Source: Chromera velia (Eukaryota; Sar; Chromeraceae). Taken from it: DNA of 23,646 nt. Shown piece after piece: positions 9,469 through 19,207 of this stretch (position 1 is the first letter of the stretch; each line of letters begins with the position of its first letter). The notes under the pieces are model-generated. The model was not told where the DNA came from, did no database searches, and saw only the letters and a program-made list of their open reading frames with translations. The stretch covers positions 1 through 23,646 of the forward strand of contig JAHBMJ010000717.1 of the NCBI GenBank assembly GCA_018398765.1, written 5' to 3'. A program made the position numbers and the translations under genes.

Positions 9469-9775
9469 TTAAATGATAAAACTGGAAAGACGGATTGCCA
9501 TTGGCCTCAGTAGCATCCCAGTAGCGTGTTGACGACCAAAAACGGTATACAATCGGCATAACTCGCCTCCACCAGTACTCTTGTAGGCCGCCATACTATA
9601 TTTATAGGCACCATGCAAGTGTGATGCAACAAATCTGACAACCTCGAAGGTGAGCACATCTTCTCAAAAGAGGTTTTCACGTCTTAAGGCCAGGCCACCT
9701 GCTAGCTGCCTCTTTACCTCCGCAACGACTAGCGCTTCCAGTTCATAGACCTCTAAACCAGGCAGACAAGCGCAG
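9469..9775 (-). pseudogene. Short coding-like fragment inside the putative DNA element
   Basis: The minus-strand frame from about 9775 reads LEVYELEALVVAEVKRQLAG, meets one TGA near 9666, and continues to 9469 (VVRFVASHLHGAYKYSMAAY...). A neighbouring frame gives NPSFQFYHLKQYGYPLVSHL near 9500-9440. It may be the eroded end of a transposase, but no diagnostic motif is present. Confidence 0.2.
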
Positions 9776-10025
9776 ACAAACAATATATTTTTAAAAGAAT
9801 CTTAATTCGATTCCTAAAAGTGCTAAAAACGTTGAAACTTGAAAGAAGTCTTTGAAACTAAAGAATAGGAGTTGCGCCGCAGGGGAAATTTTTTTTATTT
9901 GAAGCTTCATTTTCTCCTCATTTTTTTTTTTGTAAAATTTAGGTAAACGGAGTCCATTACCGGTAATCCGGTAATTACTGGTAGAGAGGGGTCGTTAATA
10001 CCAGACGAAAAAGCAACCCTGCTTT

Positions 10026-13000
10026 TCCCTTCTCTGTATTCCCCTCTAGACATATCGTTAGACTCTCCTAGGGACTCTTCCTCACTCATTCTCTCACTCC
10101 CTCCCTTTTCCCCCTCTGTGTTCCCCTCTCGATGTATCATCTCCCAGGGACTCTCCCTCATTCATTCACTCACTCCCTCCCTTTCCTCTCTCTGTGTTCC
10201 CCTCTGGATGTATCGTCTCCCAGGGACTCTCCCTCACTCATTCACTCACTCTCTCCCCCTCTTTCCCCCCTCTGTGTTCCCCTCTGGATGTATCGTCTCC
10301 CAGGGACTCTCCCTCACTCATTCACTCACTCCCTCCCTCCTTTTCCCCCCTCTGAGTTCCCCTCTGAACGTATCATCTCCCAGGGACTCTCCCTCACTCA
10401 TTCACTCACTCCCTCCCTCCCTTTCCCCCTACTGTGTGTCCTTCTGGATATATCATCTCCCAGGGACTCTCCCTCACTCATTCTCTCACTCCCTCCCTTT
10501 CCTTTCTCTGTGTTCCCCTCTAGATGTATCGTCTCCCAGGGACTCTCCCTCAGTCATTCACTCCCTCCCTCCCTTTCCCCCCTCTGTGTTCCCCTCTGCA
10601 TGTATCGTCTCCCAGGGACTCTCTCTTACTCATTCACTCACTCCCTCCCTCCCTTTCCCCCCTCTATGTTCCCCTCTGGATGTATCGCTAAGATGTATCG
10701 TCAGACTCTCCCAGGAACTCTCCCTCACTCATTGAATTTCATTCACTCCCTCCCTTTCCCCCCTCTGTGTTCCCCTCTGGATGTATCGTCTCCCAAGGAC
10801 TCTCTCTCACTCATTCACTCACTCCCTCCCTCCCTTTTCCCCCTCTGTATCCCCCTCTGGATGTATCATCTCCCAGTTAGTCTCCCAGGGACTCTCCTTC
10901 ACTCATTCACTCCCTCCCTCCCTCCCTTCCTTTCCCCCCTCTGTGTTCCCCTCTGGATGTATCGTCTCTCAGGGACTCTCCCTCACTCATTCATTCACTC
11001 CCTCCCTTTCCCCCCTCTGTGTTCCCCTCTGGATGTATCGTCTCCCAAGGACTCTCCCTGACTCGTTTACTCACTCCCTCCCTCCGTTTCCCCCCTTTGT
11101 GTTCCCCTCTAGATGTATCGTCTCCCAGGGACTCTCCCTCACTCATTCACTCACTCCCTCCCTCCTTCCCTTCCTTTCCCCCCTCTATGTTCTTCTCTGG
11201 ATATATTATCTCCTAGGGACTCTCTCTCACTCATTCACTCACTCCCTCCCTCCCTTTCCCCCCTCTGTATTCCTTTCTGGATGTATCATCTCCCAGGGAC
11301 TTTCGCTCACTCATTCACTCACTCCCTCCCTCCCTTTTTCCCTCTGGACGTATCGTCNTCTCCCAGGGACTCTCCCTCACTCATTCATTCCCTCCCTCCC
11401 TTTCCCCCCTCTATGTTCCCCTCTGGATGTATCATCTCCCAGTTAGTCTCCCAGGGACTCTCCTTCACTCATTCACTCCCTCCCTCCCTCCCTTCCTTTC
11501 CCCCCTCTGTGTTCCCCTCTGGATGTATCGTCTCCCAAGGACTCTCCCTTACTCATTCACTCACTCCCTCCCTCCGTTTCCCCCCTCTGTGTTCCCCTCT
11601 GGATGTATCGTCTCCCAGGGACTCTCCCTCACTCATTCACTCACTCCCTCCCTCCTTCCCTTCCTTTCCCCCCTCTATGTTCTTCTCTGGATATATTATC
11701 TCCTAGGGACTCTCTCTTACTCATTCACTCACTCCCTCGCTCCCTTTCCCCCCTCTGTGTTCCCTTCTGGATGTATCATCTCCCAGGGACTTTCCCTCAC
11801 TCATTCACTCACTCCCTCCCTCCCTTTCCCCTCCCTGTGTGTCCCTCTGAACGTATCATCTCCCAGGAACTCTCCCTCACTCATTCTCTCACTCCCTCTC
11901 TTTCCCCTCTCTGTGTTCCCCTCTGGATGTATCGTCTCCTTGGGATTCTCTCTTATTCATTCACTCACTCCCTCCCTCTCTTTCTCCCCTCTATGTTCCC
12001 CTCTATATGTATCATCTCCCAGGGACTCTCCCTCACTCATTCACTCACTCCCTTCCTTTCCCCCCTCTGTGTTCCCCTCTGGATGTATTGTCTCCCAGGG
12101 ACTCTCCCTCACTCATTAAATTTCACTCACTCCCCCTGTGTGTTCCCCTCTGGACGTATCGTCTTCCAAGGACTCTTCCTCACTCATTCACTCACTCCCT
12201 CCCTTTCTTCCCTCTGTGTTCCCCTCTGGATGTATCATCTCTCAGGAACTCTCCCTCACTCATTCACTTACTCCCTCCCTTTCCTCCCTGTATGTTCCCT
12301 TCTGGATGTATCATCTCTCAGGAACTCTTCCTCACTCATTCACTCACTCCCTCCCTTTCCTCCCTGTATGTTCCTTTCTGGATGTATCATCTCCCAGGGA
12401 CTCTCCCTCACTCATTCACTCACTCCCTCCCTCCCTTTCTCCTCCCTGTATGTCCCTCTGAACGTATCATCTCCCAGGGACTCTCCCTCACTCATTCACT
12501 CACTCCCTCCTTCCCTTTCCCCCCTCTGTGTTCCCCTCTGGATATATCGTTTTTCAGGGACTCTTCCTCACTCATTCACTCACTCACTCCCTCTTTTTCC
12601 CTGCCTTGTGTGTCCCTCTGAACGTATCGTCTCCCAGGGACTCTCCCTCACTCATTCTCTCACTCCCTCCCTTTCCCCTCTCTGTGTTCCCCTCTGGATG
12701 TATCATCTCTTAGGGACTCTCTCTCACTCAGTCACTCACTCCTTCCCTCCCTTTCCCCCCTCTATGTTCCCCTCTGCATGTATCGTCTCCCAGGGACTCT
12801 CTCTCACTCATTCACTCACTCTCTCCCTCCTTTTCCCCCCTCTGTGTTCCCCTCTGGATGACATTGTATCGTCTCCCAGGGACTCTTCCTCACTAATTTA
12901 CTCACTCCCTCCCCTCTTTTCCCCCCTCTGTGTTCCCCTCTGGATGTATCGTCTCCCAGGGACTCTCCCTCACTTATTCACTCACTCCTTCCCTCCCTTT

Positions 13001-13540
13001 CTCCCCTCTGTGTTCCCCTCTAGATGTATCATCTCCCTGGGACTCTCCCTCACTCATTCACTCACTCCCTCCCTTTCCTCTCTGTGTGTTCCCCTCTAGA
13101 TGTATCGTCTCCCAGGGACTCTCCCTCACTCATTCACTCCCTCACTCCCTTTCCCCCCTCTGTGTTCCCCTCTGGATGTATCATCTCCCAGGGACTCTCC
13201 CTCACTCATTCACTCACTCCCTCCCTTCCCTCCCTGTGTGTTCCCCTCTAGACGTATCATCTCTCAGGAACTTTCCCTCACTTATTCATTCACTCCCTCC
13301 CTTTTCTCCCTCTGTGTTCCCCTCTGGATGTATCGTCTCTCAGAAACTCTCCCTCACTCATTCACTCACTCCCTCCCTTTCCTCCGTGTGTGTTCCCCTC
13401 TGGATGTATCATCTCCCAGGGACTTTCTCTCACTCACTGACAGTCACCCACTCGCTTCTTTTCCCCCCTCTGTGTTCCTCTCTGGATGTATCGTCTCCCA
13501 GGGACTCTCCCTCACTCACTCACTCAGTGTGACACTCCTC
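10026..13540. repeat. CT-rich satellite, about 44 tandem monomers of 76 or 80 bp
   Basis: The landmark GGATGTATCGTCTCCCAGGG recurs at spacings of 76 or 80 bp (e.g. near 10133, 10209, 10289, 10369, 10449, 10525, 10601, 10681). The 4-bp difference comes from the number of ACTC or CCCT units in the second half of the monomer. A few monomers carry insertions (e.g. a second landmark after 10681 and the GTTAGTCTCCC insertion near 10874). The plus strand is strongly pyrimidine-biased and nearly free of stop codons in all three frames, so long ORFs appear (up to 498 codons, 11603-13099). Because 76 and 80 are not multiples of three, each repeat is read in a different frame and those ORFs are not credible proteins. 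One N at 11358 marks an unresolved base. Confidence 0.97.
10861..11820. repeat. Higher-order duplication inside the satellite
   Basis: A multi-monomer block starting with the variant ATCTCCCAGTTAGTCTCCC at 10861 reappears at 11427. Both blocks share the same rare variants in the same order: CCTCCGTTTCCCCC, TTCTTCTCTGGATATATTATC (11192-11212 and 11682-11702) and GGGACTTTC. The second copy lacks one 76-bp monomer, so the offset falls from 566 to 490 bp along the block. This is the expected product of unequal exchange. Confidence 0.85.
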
Positions 13541-13589
13541 ATACTCCCCCCCTTTCCCCCCTCTGGCCATAGGGCAGAGAGAAGGGGGG
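13541..13589. other. Edge of the satellite with strand-composition switch
   Basis: The pyrimidine-rich array ends with degenerate CTCC/CCCC sequence and the plus strand abruptly becomes purine-rich (GAGA/GGGGGA from about 13571 to 13670). Confidence 0.6.
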
Positions 13590-14485
13590 ATGGAGAGGGA
13601 ACGAGCAGGAGAGGGAGACAGAGGGCCTGAGAGAGAGAAGAAGAGGAAGACGGATAGACAGACAGAAAAGAAATTAGATGAGGTAAGAAAAATGAGACTC
13701 ATAAAAGTTTCCGAACGCGGAGAGAAAAGCAAAAATGATTTGACCCTTTCAAAATTGCTCACTACTTTTCCCTTCGCTTCTTTGCAGCAACTGATACGTG
13801 AACACATAGACCCGCCACATGTGTATTGGGCCCCGACCAGAAAGAAGGCGACCCTAAATATTATGTCGATGAAAAGCTTCTCTGCGGCAGCCCCTCTGGT
13901 TCTCTCGTTCTCCCTGAGGAGGGTAGAGTCAGATCTGTGGCCCGAGCTCTGCAGTTGGGTTCATGCTTCGGCTGTCGGGGGTGAGGTTCCAGATAGGGTC
14001 CTGGGGACTTGCCTCACCAAGTTTCCGAGGGCCAACTGGTATGACCCCCTGGACTTGCGCATTATGGAGGCAAAAACGTATGAGGTCGAGGTTATATTTG
14101 CGTTTTCCACTGATGAGATCATTCAGCAGCGTCCTCTCGGTCACAAACATATGACCTAGCTTACTGTGCGGGAAGAGGGCAAGCGGGACCCACTTACTGT
14201 CGGTCTTGTACGATCTTACAACCCTGAGAGAGAGTACAGATTTGACAAACTCAGTGCCCCTCCGAACTTTGTCGACGAGGTGGTGGGAGACATTAGGGGG
14301 GGGGGAGGGGGGGGGAGTTCCATGTGTACACCAATACTATAGATGCAACACAGTTGCACCGTTGGTCCTGGAGGAAGCTCGAAAAAGGTTCTGCTGTTGA
14401 CTCCTTCATCAAAAAACATGACGTGAAACGATTCACAATGTTGATCACACACCCCAGAGTTCTGCCCAATTTAGGAGAACTCTAG
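13590..14485 (+). pseudogene. Exon-like coding relic with intron and poly-G tract, family unknown
   Basis: The ATG at 13590 opens a basic/acidic low-complexity exon. A consensus donor GTAAGA at 13683 and acceptor CTTCTTTGCAG ending at 13787 define a 105-bp intron that keeps frame into QLIREHIDPPHVYWAP. Downstream the best frame shifts (KEGDPKYYVDEKLLCGSPSG about 13845-13905), shifts back (LTKFPRANWYDPLDLRIMEA), meets a TAG at 14157 and continues in frame (LVRSYNPEREYRFDKLSAPP) to a poly-G tract at 14296-14315. After it another frame gives EFHVYTNTIDATQLHRWSWR and a stop at 14483. I do not recognise the family. Multiple indels suggest a pseudogene, although sequence error in the homopolymer could account for one shift. 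Confidence 0.45.
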
Positions 14486-14883
14486 CTTGTATGAGGCAGA
14501 GTGTTGGGTGAGGGGAGGGGATGATGTGTATGGAAAAGTACTACTTGGCAAACAAGATTCTAAAGAAGCTGAGCCTTGCTCCTCTCCTTCAGAAGCCAGA
14601 ATTAAGTCTCCTTTTCCCTCTCGCCTCATAGACTTCAAGCTAAGGGCTGTATGTCAGCACAGCGATGACAAGCTCCACCAAGCTCTCTGAGTCATCCGCA
14701 TGGTGGCCAAGGGGGGCACTACTGTTGGTTAGGGGGGACGATCTTTATCTCTTGATGTCAGAAGGGACTGCCACAGTAAACCTTTTCAATGATAGAAGAA
14801 ACATAGGAAAAACTATGGAAAGGCTGTTTGAGATTGCTTGAGGCCTTCAGTGTCTATCGCAGCACAGCTAGCATCTCAGTTTT
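14486..14883. other. Stretch without a supported gene
   Basis: It follows the relic above. A plus-strand frame (14487-14690, then past a TGA to about 14738) is weakly protein-like (RLIDFKLRAVCQHSDDKLHQ...), with G-runs at 14709 and 14733. Nothing can be named. Confidence 0.35.
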
Positions 14884-15422
14884 TTAGCGAAAGTTCAGAA
14901 CATGCAGGGTGCCGATTTGACCTAGCGATTTGACACTTATGTTCGCCCTGCCCCATAACTTAAAAGGTGCCTCCTCCCTATGACAGAAGCGCTTGGCTTC
15001 TGGTCCCCATTGCAAACCTTGCCACGTCTCTTCAAAAGATGGCGGCAGTGTACCGTCTGCGTCTTCTCGGGGACAAACCCCTTCTGAGGGCACTCCTGAG
15101 AATCGGGGAGGTCCAGGAAGACGAGCTCACCGTCTGTGATCTCGTTTCGGAAGAAAACAACAGCAAACAATCCAGGGTCAATGTCAAAAACGAATACTAG
15201 CAAGGCCTGGCTACTTTGCAGTATACTTTGTGATGATGATCCTATCCTTATCATCACGTGCGTCTTCCACACCCTGCAAAAGAGAAACGAATATTCCCAC
15301 ATAGGGGGCCGACTTGCAGACTTATCCCAAGCTGAACTCATCACCCCCTGTCAAAATCTCAAAGATCTCCTTCGCTGCATCAGCTGCAGTGGATTCTCCA
15401 ATCAGGATATAGTACATGCAGG
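14884..15422 (-). pseudogene. Exon-like coding relic on the minus strand, family unknown
   Basis: The upper piece starts after a possible acceptor TCCTGCAG at 15423 and reads YYILIGESTAADAAKEIFEI then LTGGDEFSLG to a TAA at 15322. A second possible acceptor CTCTTTTGCAG (near 15273) precedes VEDARDDKDRIIITKYTAK, then in another frame VFVFDIDPGLFAVVFFRNEI then TDGELVFLDLPDSQEC. The end can be read as GVCPREDADGTLPPS...GQIGTLHVLNFR or as the alternative frame. Composition is convincingly coding, but frames alternate and no motif identifies a family. It could be part of the same source gene as the plus-strand relics or an independent degraded gene. Confidence 0.38.
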
Positions 15423-16111
15423 CTGCAGGATCGAGTCAAAATTTTATGGGAGATCATAGGATTTGCCTTCGAAATGAGGGTGGGGGGATGACAGCCTTTC
15501 AACTTCATTCAGCAGTTGGTCACCTCCTCACAGGACACGTAGAGGCTCCTTCCACCGCAGCCGCCCTCCGCTCCCATGAGACCCAGACCCAACATTATAC
15601 TGGCTGCCCAACAAACAGCAGTGCAGACCATGAAAAACGATTTCAAAAACGTCGTGGTAACACAGAACAACATCAAAAAAGGGAAGGTGTTGCTCTCAGT
15701 GTTCAGCCGGTCCTAGCTCTGGGGGGGCCTTCGAGTTAATTCAGTCTTAGGACTTCCCCCCCTGACATACAGCGACAATGAGGGGGAGGGAGGGGTTGAG
15801 GGAAGAGAGGTTATGGCTGCTGCAGGATACGGGGGGGCCCCGAGGGGGGGGTGACGGCACAGCTGCTGTAGAGGGAGCCGGTTGAGGATGCGGCTACTAC
15901 ACCGCAGGAGGAGAAAGGGGGGGGGTTGGATATATGTGTGACACTGTGCTTGTTTACATACACATTTTATTTAGCGTTTTGTTGAGTGCATATTGTATAG
16001 AGGCATAGATTTTGAATTATTCAGTCGAGCACTCTGAAGTGAGTGCCTGTGTTGCTGACGGGGGAGACGGGTAGATGGAGGGAGGAGATGAAAGACTTCT
16101 CATGTGACATT
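15423..16111. other. G-rich stretch without a supported gene
   Basis: There are many G-runs of 7-9 (15721, 15831, 15844, 15917) with GGAGG-type sequence between 15,740 and 15,925, then an AT-rich part to 16,020. One plus-strand frame (15416-15739) exists but has the composition of a chance ORF. The density of G-runs could allow G-quadruplexes. Confidence 0.45.
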
Positions 16112-16161
16112 GGGGGGGGGGGGGNNNNNNNNNNNNNNNNNNNNNNGGGGGGGGGGGGGGG
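16112..16161 (+). repeat. Long poly-G tract containing a 22-base assembly gap
   Basis: G runs at 16112-16124 and 16147-16161 flank 22 N (16125-16146), presumably an unresolved G homopolymer or G-rich tract. It sits at the same position relative to its downstream coding module as the poly-G at 14296-14315. Confidence 0.9.
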
Positions 16162-16694
16162 AGTTCCATATGTACACCGATACTATGGAGGCTCTCCTCC
16201 GCCTTATAGGGAGAAAAGAATCCTTCAAGAAGTGGACGGAGACCTCCTACAGATCCTTAATAGGAACGTACCACTAAGACTCTGTTCTGTCTCTATAGGT
16301 TGGCAGACAAGTCGATTACCCGGGTAGGGCCTCGGCTTTCAAGCCGCCCAAGAGAGACTCAGTTTTACACTGCAGGATTTACTACGGTCACCCCACAAGA
16401 GATCTCCACCAACTAAGGAAAGATATGAACAGATTCCCCCAACTCTACCAGCTGGGCGAATTCTTCGCTGCTGTCTGCCGGAAGAGCCACGTGCAAGCCA
16501 TAAATGAGACAGTCGACACAAAATTTAATGGGTCACAAGGTGGGGAGAGACAAGAGTATTGCGATCGTCATGTATGAGATAGCGTGACCAAGTAGATCTC
16601 ATCAAGAAGATCGATCCTGCATGAGACCCTGCAGTCCCTCCCGAAGACTACCCTTGATACCATCATCAAGCTCAACGATATGTTAATGACATGA
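16161..16694 (+). pseudogene. Second copy of the EFH-YT module, decayed coding relic
   Basis: One frame starting directly at the end of the poly-G tract reads EFHMYTDTMEALLRLIGRKE, then KKWTETSYRSLIGTYH, TAA (16275), TAG (16296), then 92 open codons (KRDSVLHCRIYYGHPTRDLH, QLYQLGEFFAAVCRKSHVQA), TGA (16575), TAG (16593), and SSRRSILHETLQSLPKTTLD to a TGA at 16692. CTGTCTCTATAG just before 16299 resembles a splice acceptor, but no good donor is found. The first ten residues match the 14315 relic (EFH-V/M-YT-N/D-T-I/M-D/E-A). Family unknown; stops indicate a pseudogene. Confidence 0.45.
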
Positions 16695-17067
16695 AAGTCT
16701 ATAAGCTAGAATCTCTAGTAAACAGTTTTATTTCTATAACACTATAGGTATAACAACGTTTAATTCGATTAATTTCACTAAATAACTATGGATGTTCTCT
16801 TTCAAAATCTAGATTTAAATCTAAAATTGGATTACAGGATTACATTGTGTTCGGGGCTGGAGCCCTAGACCTGCGTGCTAGTTATTTGACGTCTGCCTTA
16901 CACCATACATTCATGCACATTACTACTCCACATCATGCATGCATATATGCAACAACACATCCCATCACAACATATACATTTCTTGCCTTGCACTTTAAAA
17001 CCATTGCAACTGCCGACAAACATTGATACATTTGAAATACAGTGCCGGGATAAGATTAGATTATGCT
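16695..17067. other. AT-rich stretch without a supported gene
   Basis: It contains GCATGCATATATGC-type alternating sequence near 16935 and no convincing open frame or RNA gene. It may include the 3' UTR of the minus-strand retrotransposon fragment to its right. Confidence 0.4.
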
Positions 17068-17760
17068 TCATTTTCTCTGACAAAGTGCGAGAGAAAGACA
17101 AAGTGACACACGGCAGGAGTAGAGCGGTAGCCTGCATGATGCATCCTCCATTATAATTTTTATAACTTTATGCCTACGTGCAGAGCCTATCTCTTTTGCT
17201 CTTTTTATCTGATAAAGCATACCGATCAGATCTTCTACCTTGGAACGCGGTTCTCTGTTTTCTTTCCCCTTTTCTTCTTTGTCATGGACTTCTACAAGCT
17301 GTTCAGCAGTCACATTTCGAAAGGTATCCTTAAGTTCTTCTTTACATCTCCCCCACACTCTTCGATCGTCTCATCAAGATTCTTTTTATGAGTGTGTTCA
17401 CATGGTAGTCTGCTTCGTTGACCAAGAAAGTGACTAGGAAAGTGCATGAACAGCCTGAGGGTCATTTTATCAATTTTTCTATCCCTTTCTGACTTTTTTA
17501 CACGTATTGCTCTCTTATCTCTCTCGTCTGTCCAACCTTGTGGCAGATAGCCAATGCATTCCTGGGCCTCCTTTCCTATTTGTGCACTGGGCATTCTGTG
17601 AGGACATGGACTTCATCCTCGAGGACTGAAAGGTCAAGCAAATTAAAACAGAATAGACAAATTCGTTTCTCAAGTGGCACTCTTTGTTCACCTTTCTGTG
17701 GCATTCTTCTTTTTGTGACAGCGAAGCTTCTTTCTCCAAGTCTGAATACTGCTCTCCTTC
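17068..17760 (-). pseudogene. Non-LTR retrotransposon, C-terminal CCHC finger fragment
   Basis: On the minus strand near 17680-17560 the sequence reads VPLEKRICLFCFNLLD then SVLEDEVHVLTECPVHK, followed by a stop. C-x2-C, then E-D-E-x-H-x-L-x-x-C-P is the finger commonly found at the C-terminus of RTs of LINE-type elements. Downstream frames (KNLDETIEECGGDVK, then EELKDTFRNVTAEQLVEVHD and KVEDLIGMLYQIKRAKEIGS, 17068-17395) fit the remaining C-terminus with one frameshift. No RT palm is present, so this is a 5'-truncated copy, perhaps extending to about 18330. Confidence 0.6.
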
Positions 17761-18340
17761 TATGTACTGACCAGGGCGCTGGCTAGCGCCGGCTCAGTGT
17801 AGCAACTTACTAGCAAGAGGGGCCTTTTCCGATTTCTTCTTCTCTAATGTAGTGCCATGCACGGAGTGCACTGCTGTCTCTTTCTGTATTTTCTTCTTTC
17901 TTAAGGAAAGACTACAAATGAAGGCGATTTCCGTTCTGAACCCCTCTGTACCAACCCAAAACCCCCTCGAACTGAGTCAGTCTCACCTGCTCTTCTCTTT
18001 TTCTTGTCTTGATTGTTTGTTCTACCTGCCTTTTGAACAATTTCTTCTTTCTTCTTTCCCTCTCATCTACGTTTTTTTCTCTCAACCATCTAACTATTCA
18101 AAGTTACTAGTGTGCCTTTTGTTTCAAAAGAAAGCTGTTGGCCTGCCTGTGCTGGTGCTCTTCTTATCTCGAACGGGTGTTCACCTCTGTCATACAGCGC
18201 TCTTGCACTCTCCTCTAAGTAGGGTAAGAAGTTATATAGATGCAGTGCATTTCATTTCCCTTCAGTCTGCTGTCTACTTCTCTCTGAACTGCATAGATCA
18301 ACGCATAGAAGACAGCTAGGGGATTCTCTTTTCTTTTTCA
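17761..18340 (-). other. Probable continuation of the retrotransposon fragment
   Basis: On the minus strand there are short protein-like islands (YAVQREVDSRLKGNEMHCIY near 18,290-18,230) separated by stops and Lys/Arg/Glu-rich sequence. The complementary 155-codon plus-strand frame is Phe/Leu/Ser-rich and is read here as its shadow. Confidence 0.35.
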
Positions 18341-18754
18341 GAACAGCGGCCCCCCATGTCAGCGTCCGATCAGCTACCTCCAGCTCTCAGAGACCCTAAA
18401 TCAGCTACATCTAAGAAAGACCCCCCTCTAAATACGTTGATATAACACTTTCTTAATTTTTCTCATATTGAATGTGTTAGAAGCTCATGCACAAACTGAT
18501 GATTAAATTGATAACGTTTAAGAGTCTAGTTAACAGTGTGATGACAACTAGTCATCTCCCTACTATACTACTCAGTAGGATAGGATACGGGATAAGATTC
18601 TGATCATAAGAAATACACATAACACTAACACGTTAGTATAGAAAGTCGACATTATATGTATCTAAATATGTATGCACACCAGCATGCACACTGTATGTGT
18701 TATGTCATGTCAGTTAAAAAAACTATAGGCTAGACCATAGGTCGATTGATCGAG
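18341..18754. other. AT-rich stretch without a supported gene
   Basis: I see no gene. It contains short alternating ATGTATGT/ATATGTAT sequence around 18650-18700. Confidence 0.4.
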
Positions 18755-19207
18755 CTAGTGATTAATAGAACCACGCGCCACCAGATTCGCCAGTTTCGCG
18801 ATATGCATGCTTCGTTGAATTGACAGCCAACATCCACCCGCTTCCAGACCCGCTTCGAATTGAATGCGTTGAACTTTGAACTTCGTTGAATCGACTTGAG
18901 TCTCTTGATCCGAAACAGTGCAGAGAACGGAGAGTAAAGGGAGTTGAGGAGACAGGAATCGAATTCGAGAATGAATTCTTTTGCACGGCTGCACGCCTGA
19001 TTCGAGAACAGAGCTGAGGATGCCCAGACTCACGCATGCATGCAGCATATGGCCAAGAAGTTTCGGATGCAAACATGCACCCATGCATGCACGCAGAAGA
19101 TTACCGTACAGCATTACTGCACCCTCATCGACATGACACGGTCCGAGAAACTTCTGCTCTTTCTCGCCCAGAAAGGGAGTAAGAAGGCAGACAGGCGTTC
19201 ATGCAAT
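18755..19207 (-). CDS. Low-confidence open frame, unidentified
   Basis: The frame is open on the minus strand from about 19207 to a stop at 18755 with the first Met at 19114; before that Met it reads GEKEQKFLGPCHVDEGAV, after a possible acceptor (GAAAGAGCAG). The rest is Cys/Leu/Ser-rich with no motif. GCATGC palindromes within it (19033-19090) argue for low-complexity noncoding sequence. It may be chance. Confidence 0.15.

Larger units (their letters stand above)
9181..10020. mobile_element. Putative 840-bp inverted-repeat DNA element (hAT-like ends)
   Basis: The left end, TAGGGTTGCCGATTTTTC (9181-9198), matches the reverse complement of the right end, AGGGTTGCTTTTTC (10020-10007), with a 3-base gap. 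Both ends are followed by ACCGGTAAT-type sequence: 9217-9247 and 9956-9986 are 29/31 identical as direct repeats and, being near-palindromic, also pair as inverted repeats. YAGGGTTGC is a hAT-like terminus. No 8-bp target duplication is visible (flanks CTCGGCGT and GCTTTTCC differ), and the right end touches the satellite, so the boundary is uncertain. The interior is AT-rich around 9290-9470. Confidence 0.4.

Noticed and set aside
9181-10020. LTR retrotransposon bounded by the 31-bp direct repeats
   Set aside because: The repeats are too short, lack TG...CA ends and primer sites, and pair equally well as inverted repeats.
10026-13540. CRISPR array
   Set aside because: Monomers are contiguous, diverged along their whole length and without unique spacers; the context is eukaryotic.
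10118-13630. Many long overlapping ORFs (up to 498 codons) repeating SPLCVPLWMYRLPGTLPHSF-like peptides
   Set aside because: They are translations of the satellite. The 76/80-bp period shifts frame at every monomer, all three frames are open, and no start context or domain is present.
13929-14150. Minus-strand ORF within the 13590-14485 relic
   Set aside because: The plus strand has a consensus intron and continues past the same region in one frame; the minus frame is isolated.
14216-14452. Minus-strand ORF with poly-Pro
   Set aside because: The poly-Pro is the complement of the poly-G tract; the plus-strand module is duplicated at 16161 and reads better.
17852-18319. 155-codon plus-strand ORF
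   Set aside because: Phe/Leu/Ser-rich shadow of the A/G-rich minus strand, which shows LINE-like islands; no domain.
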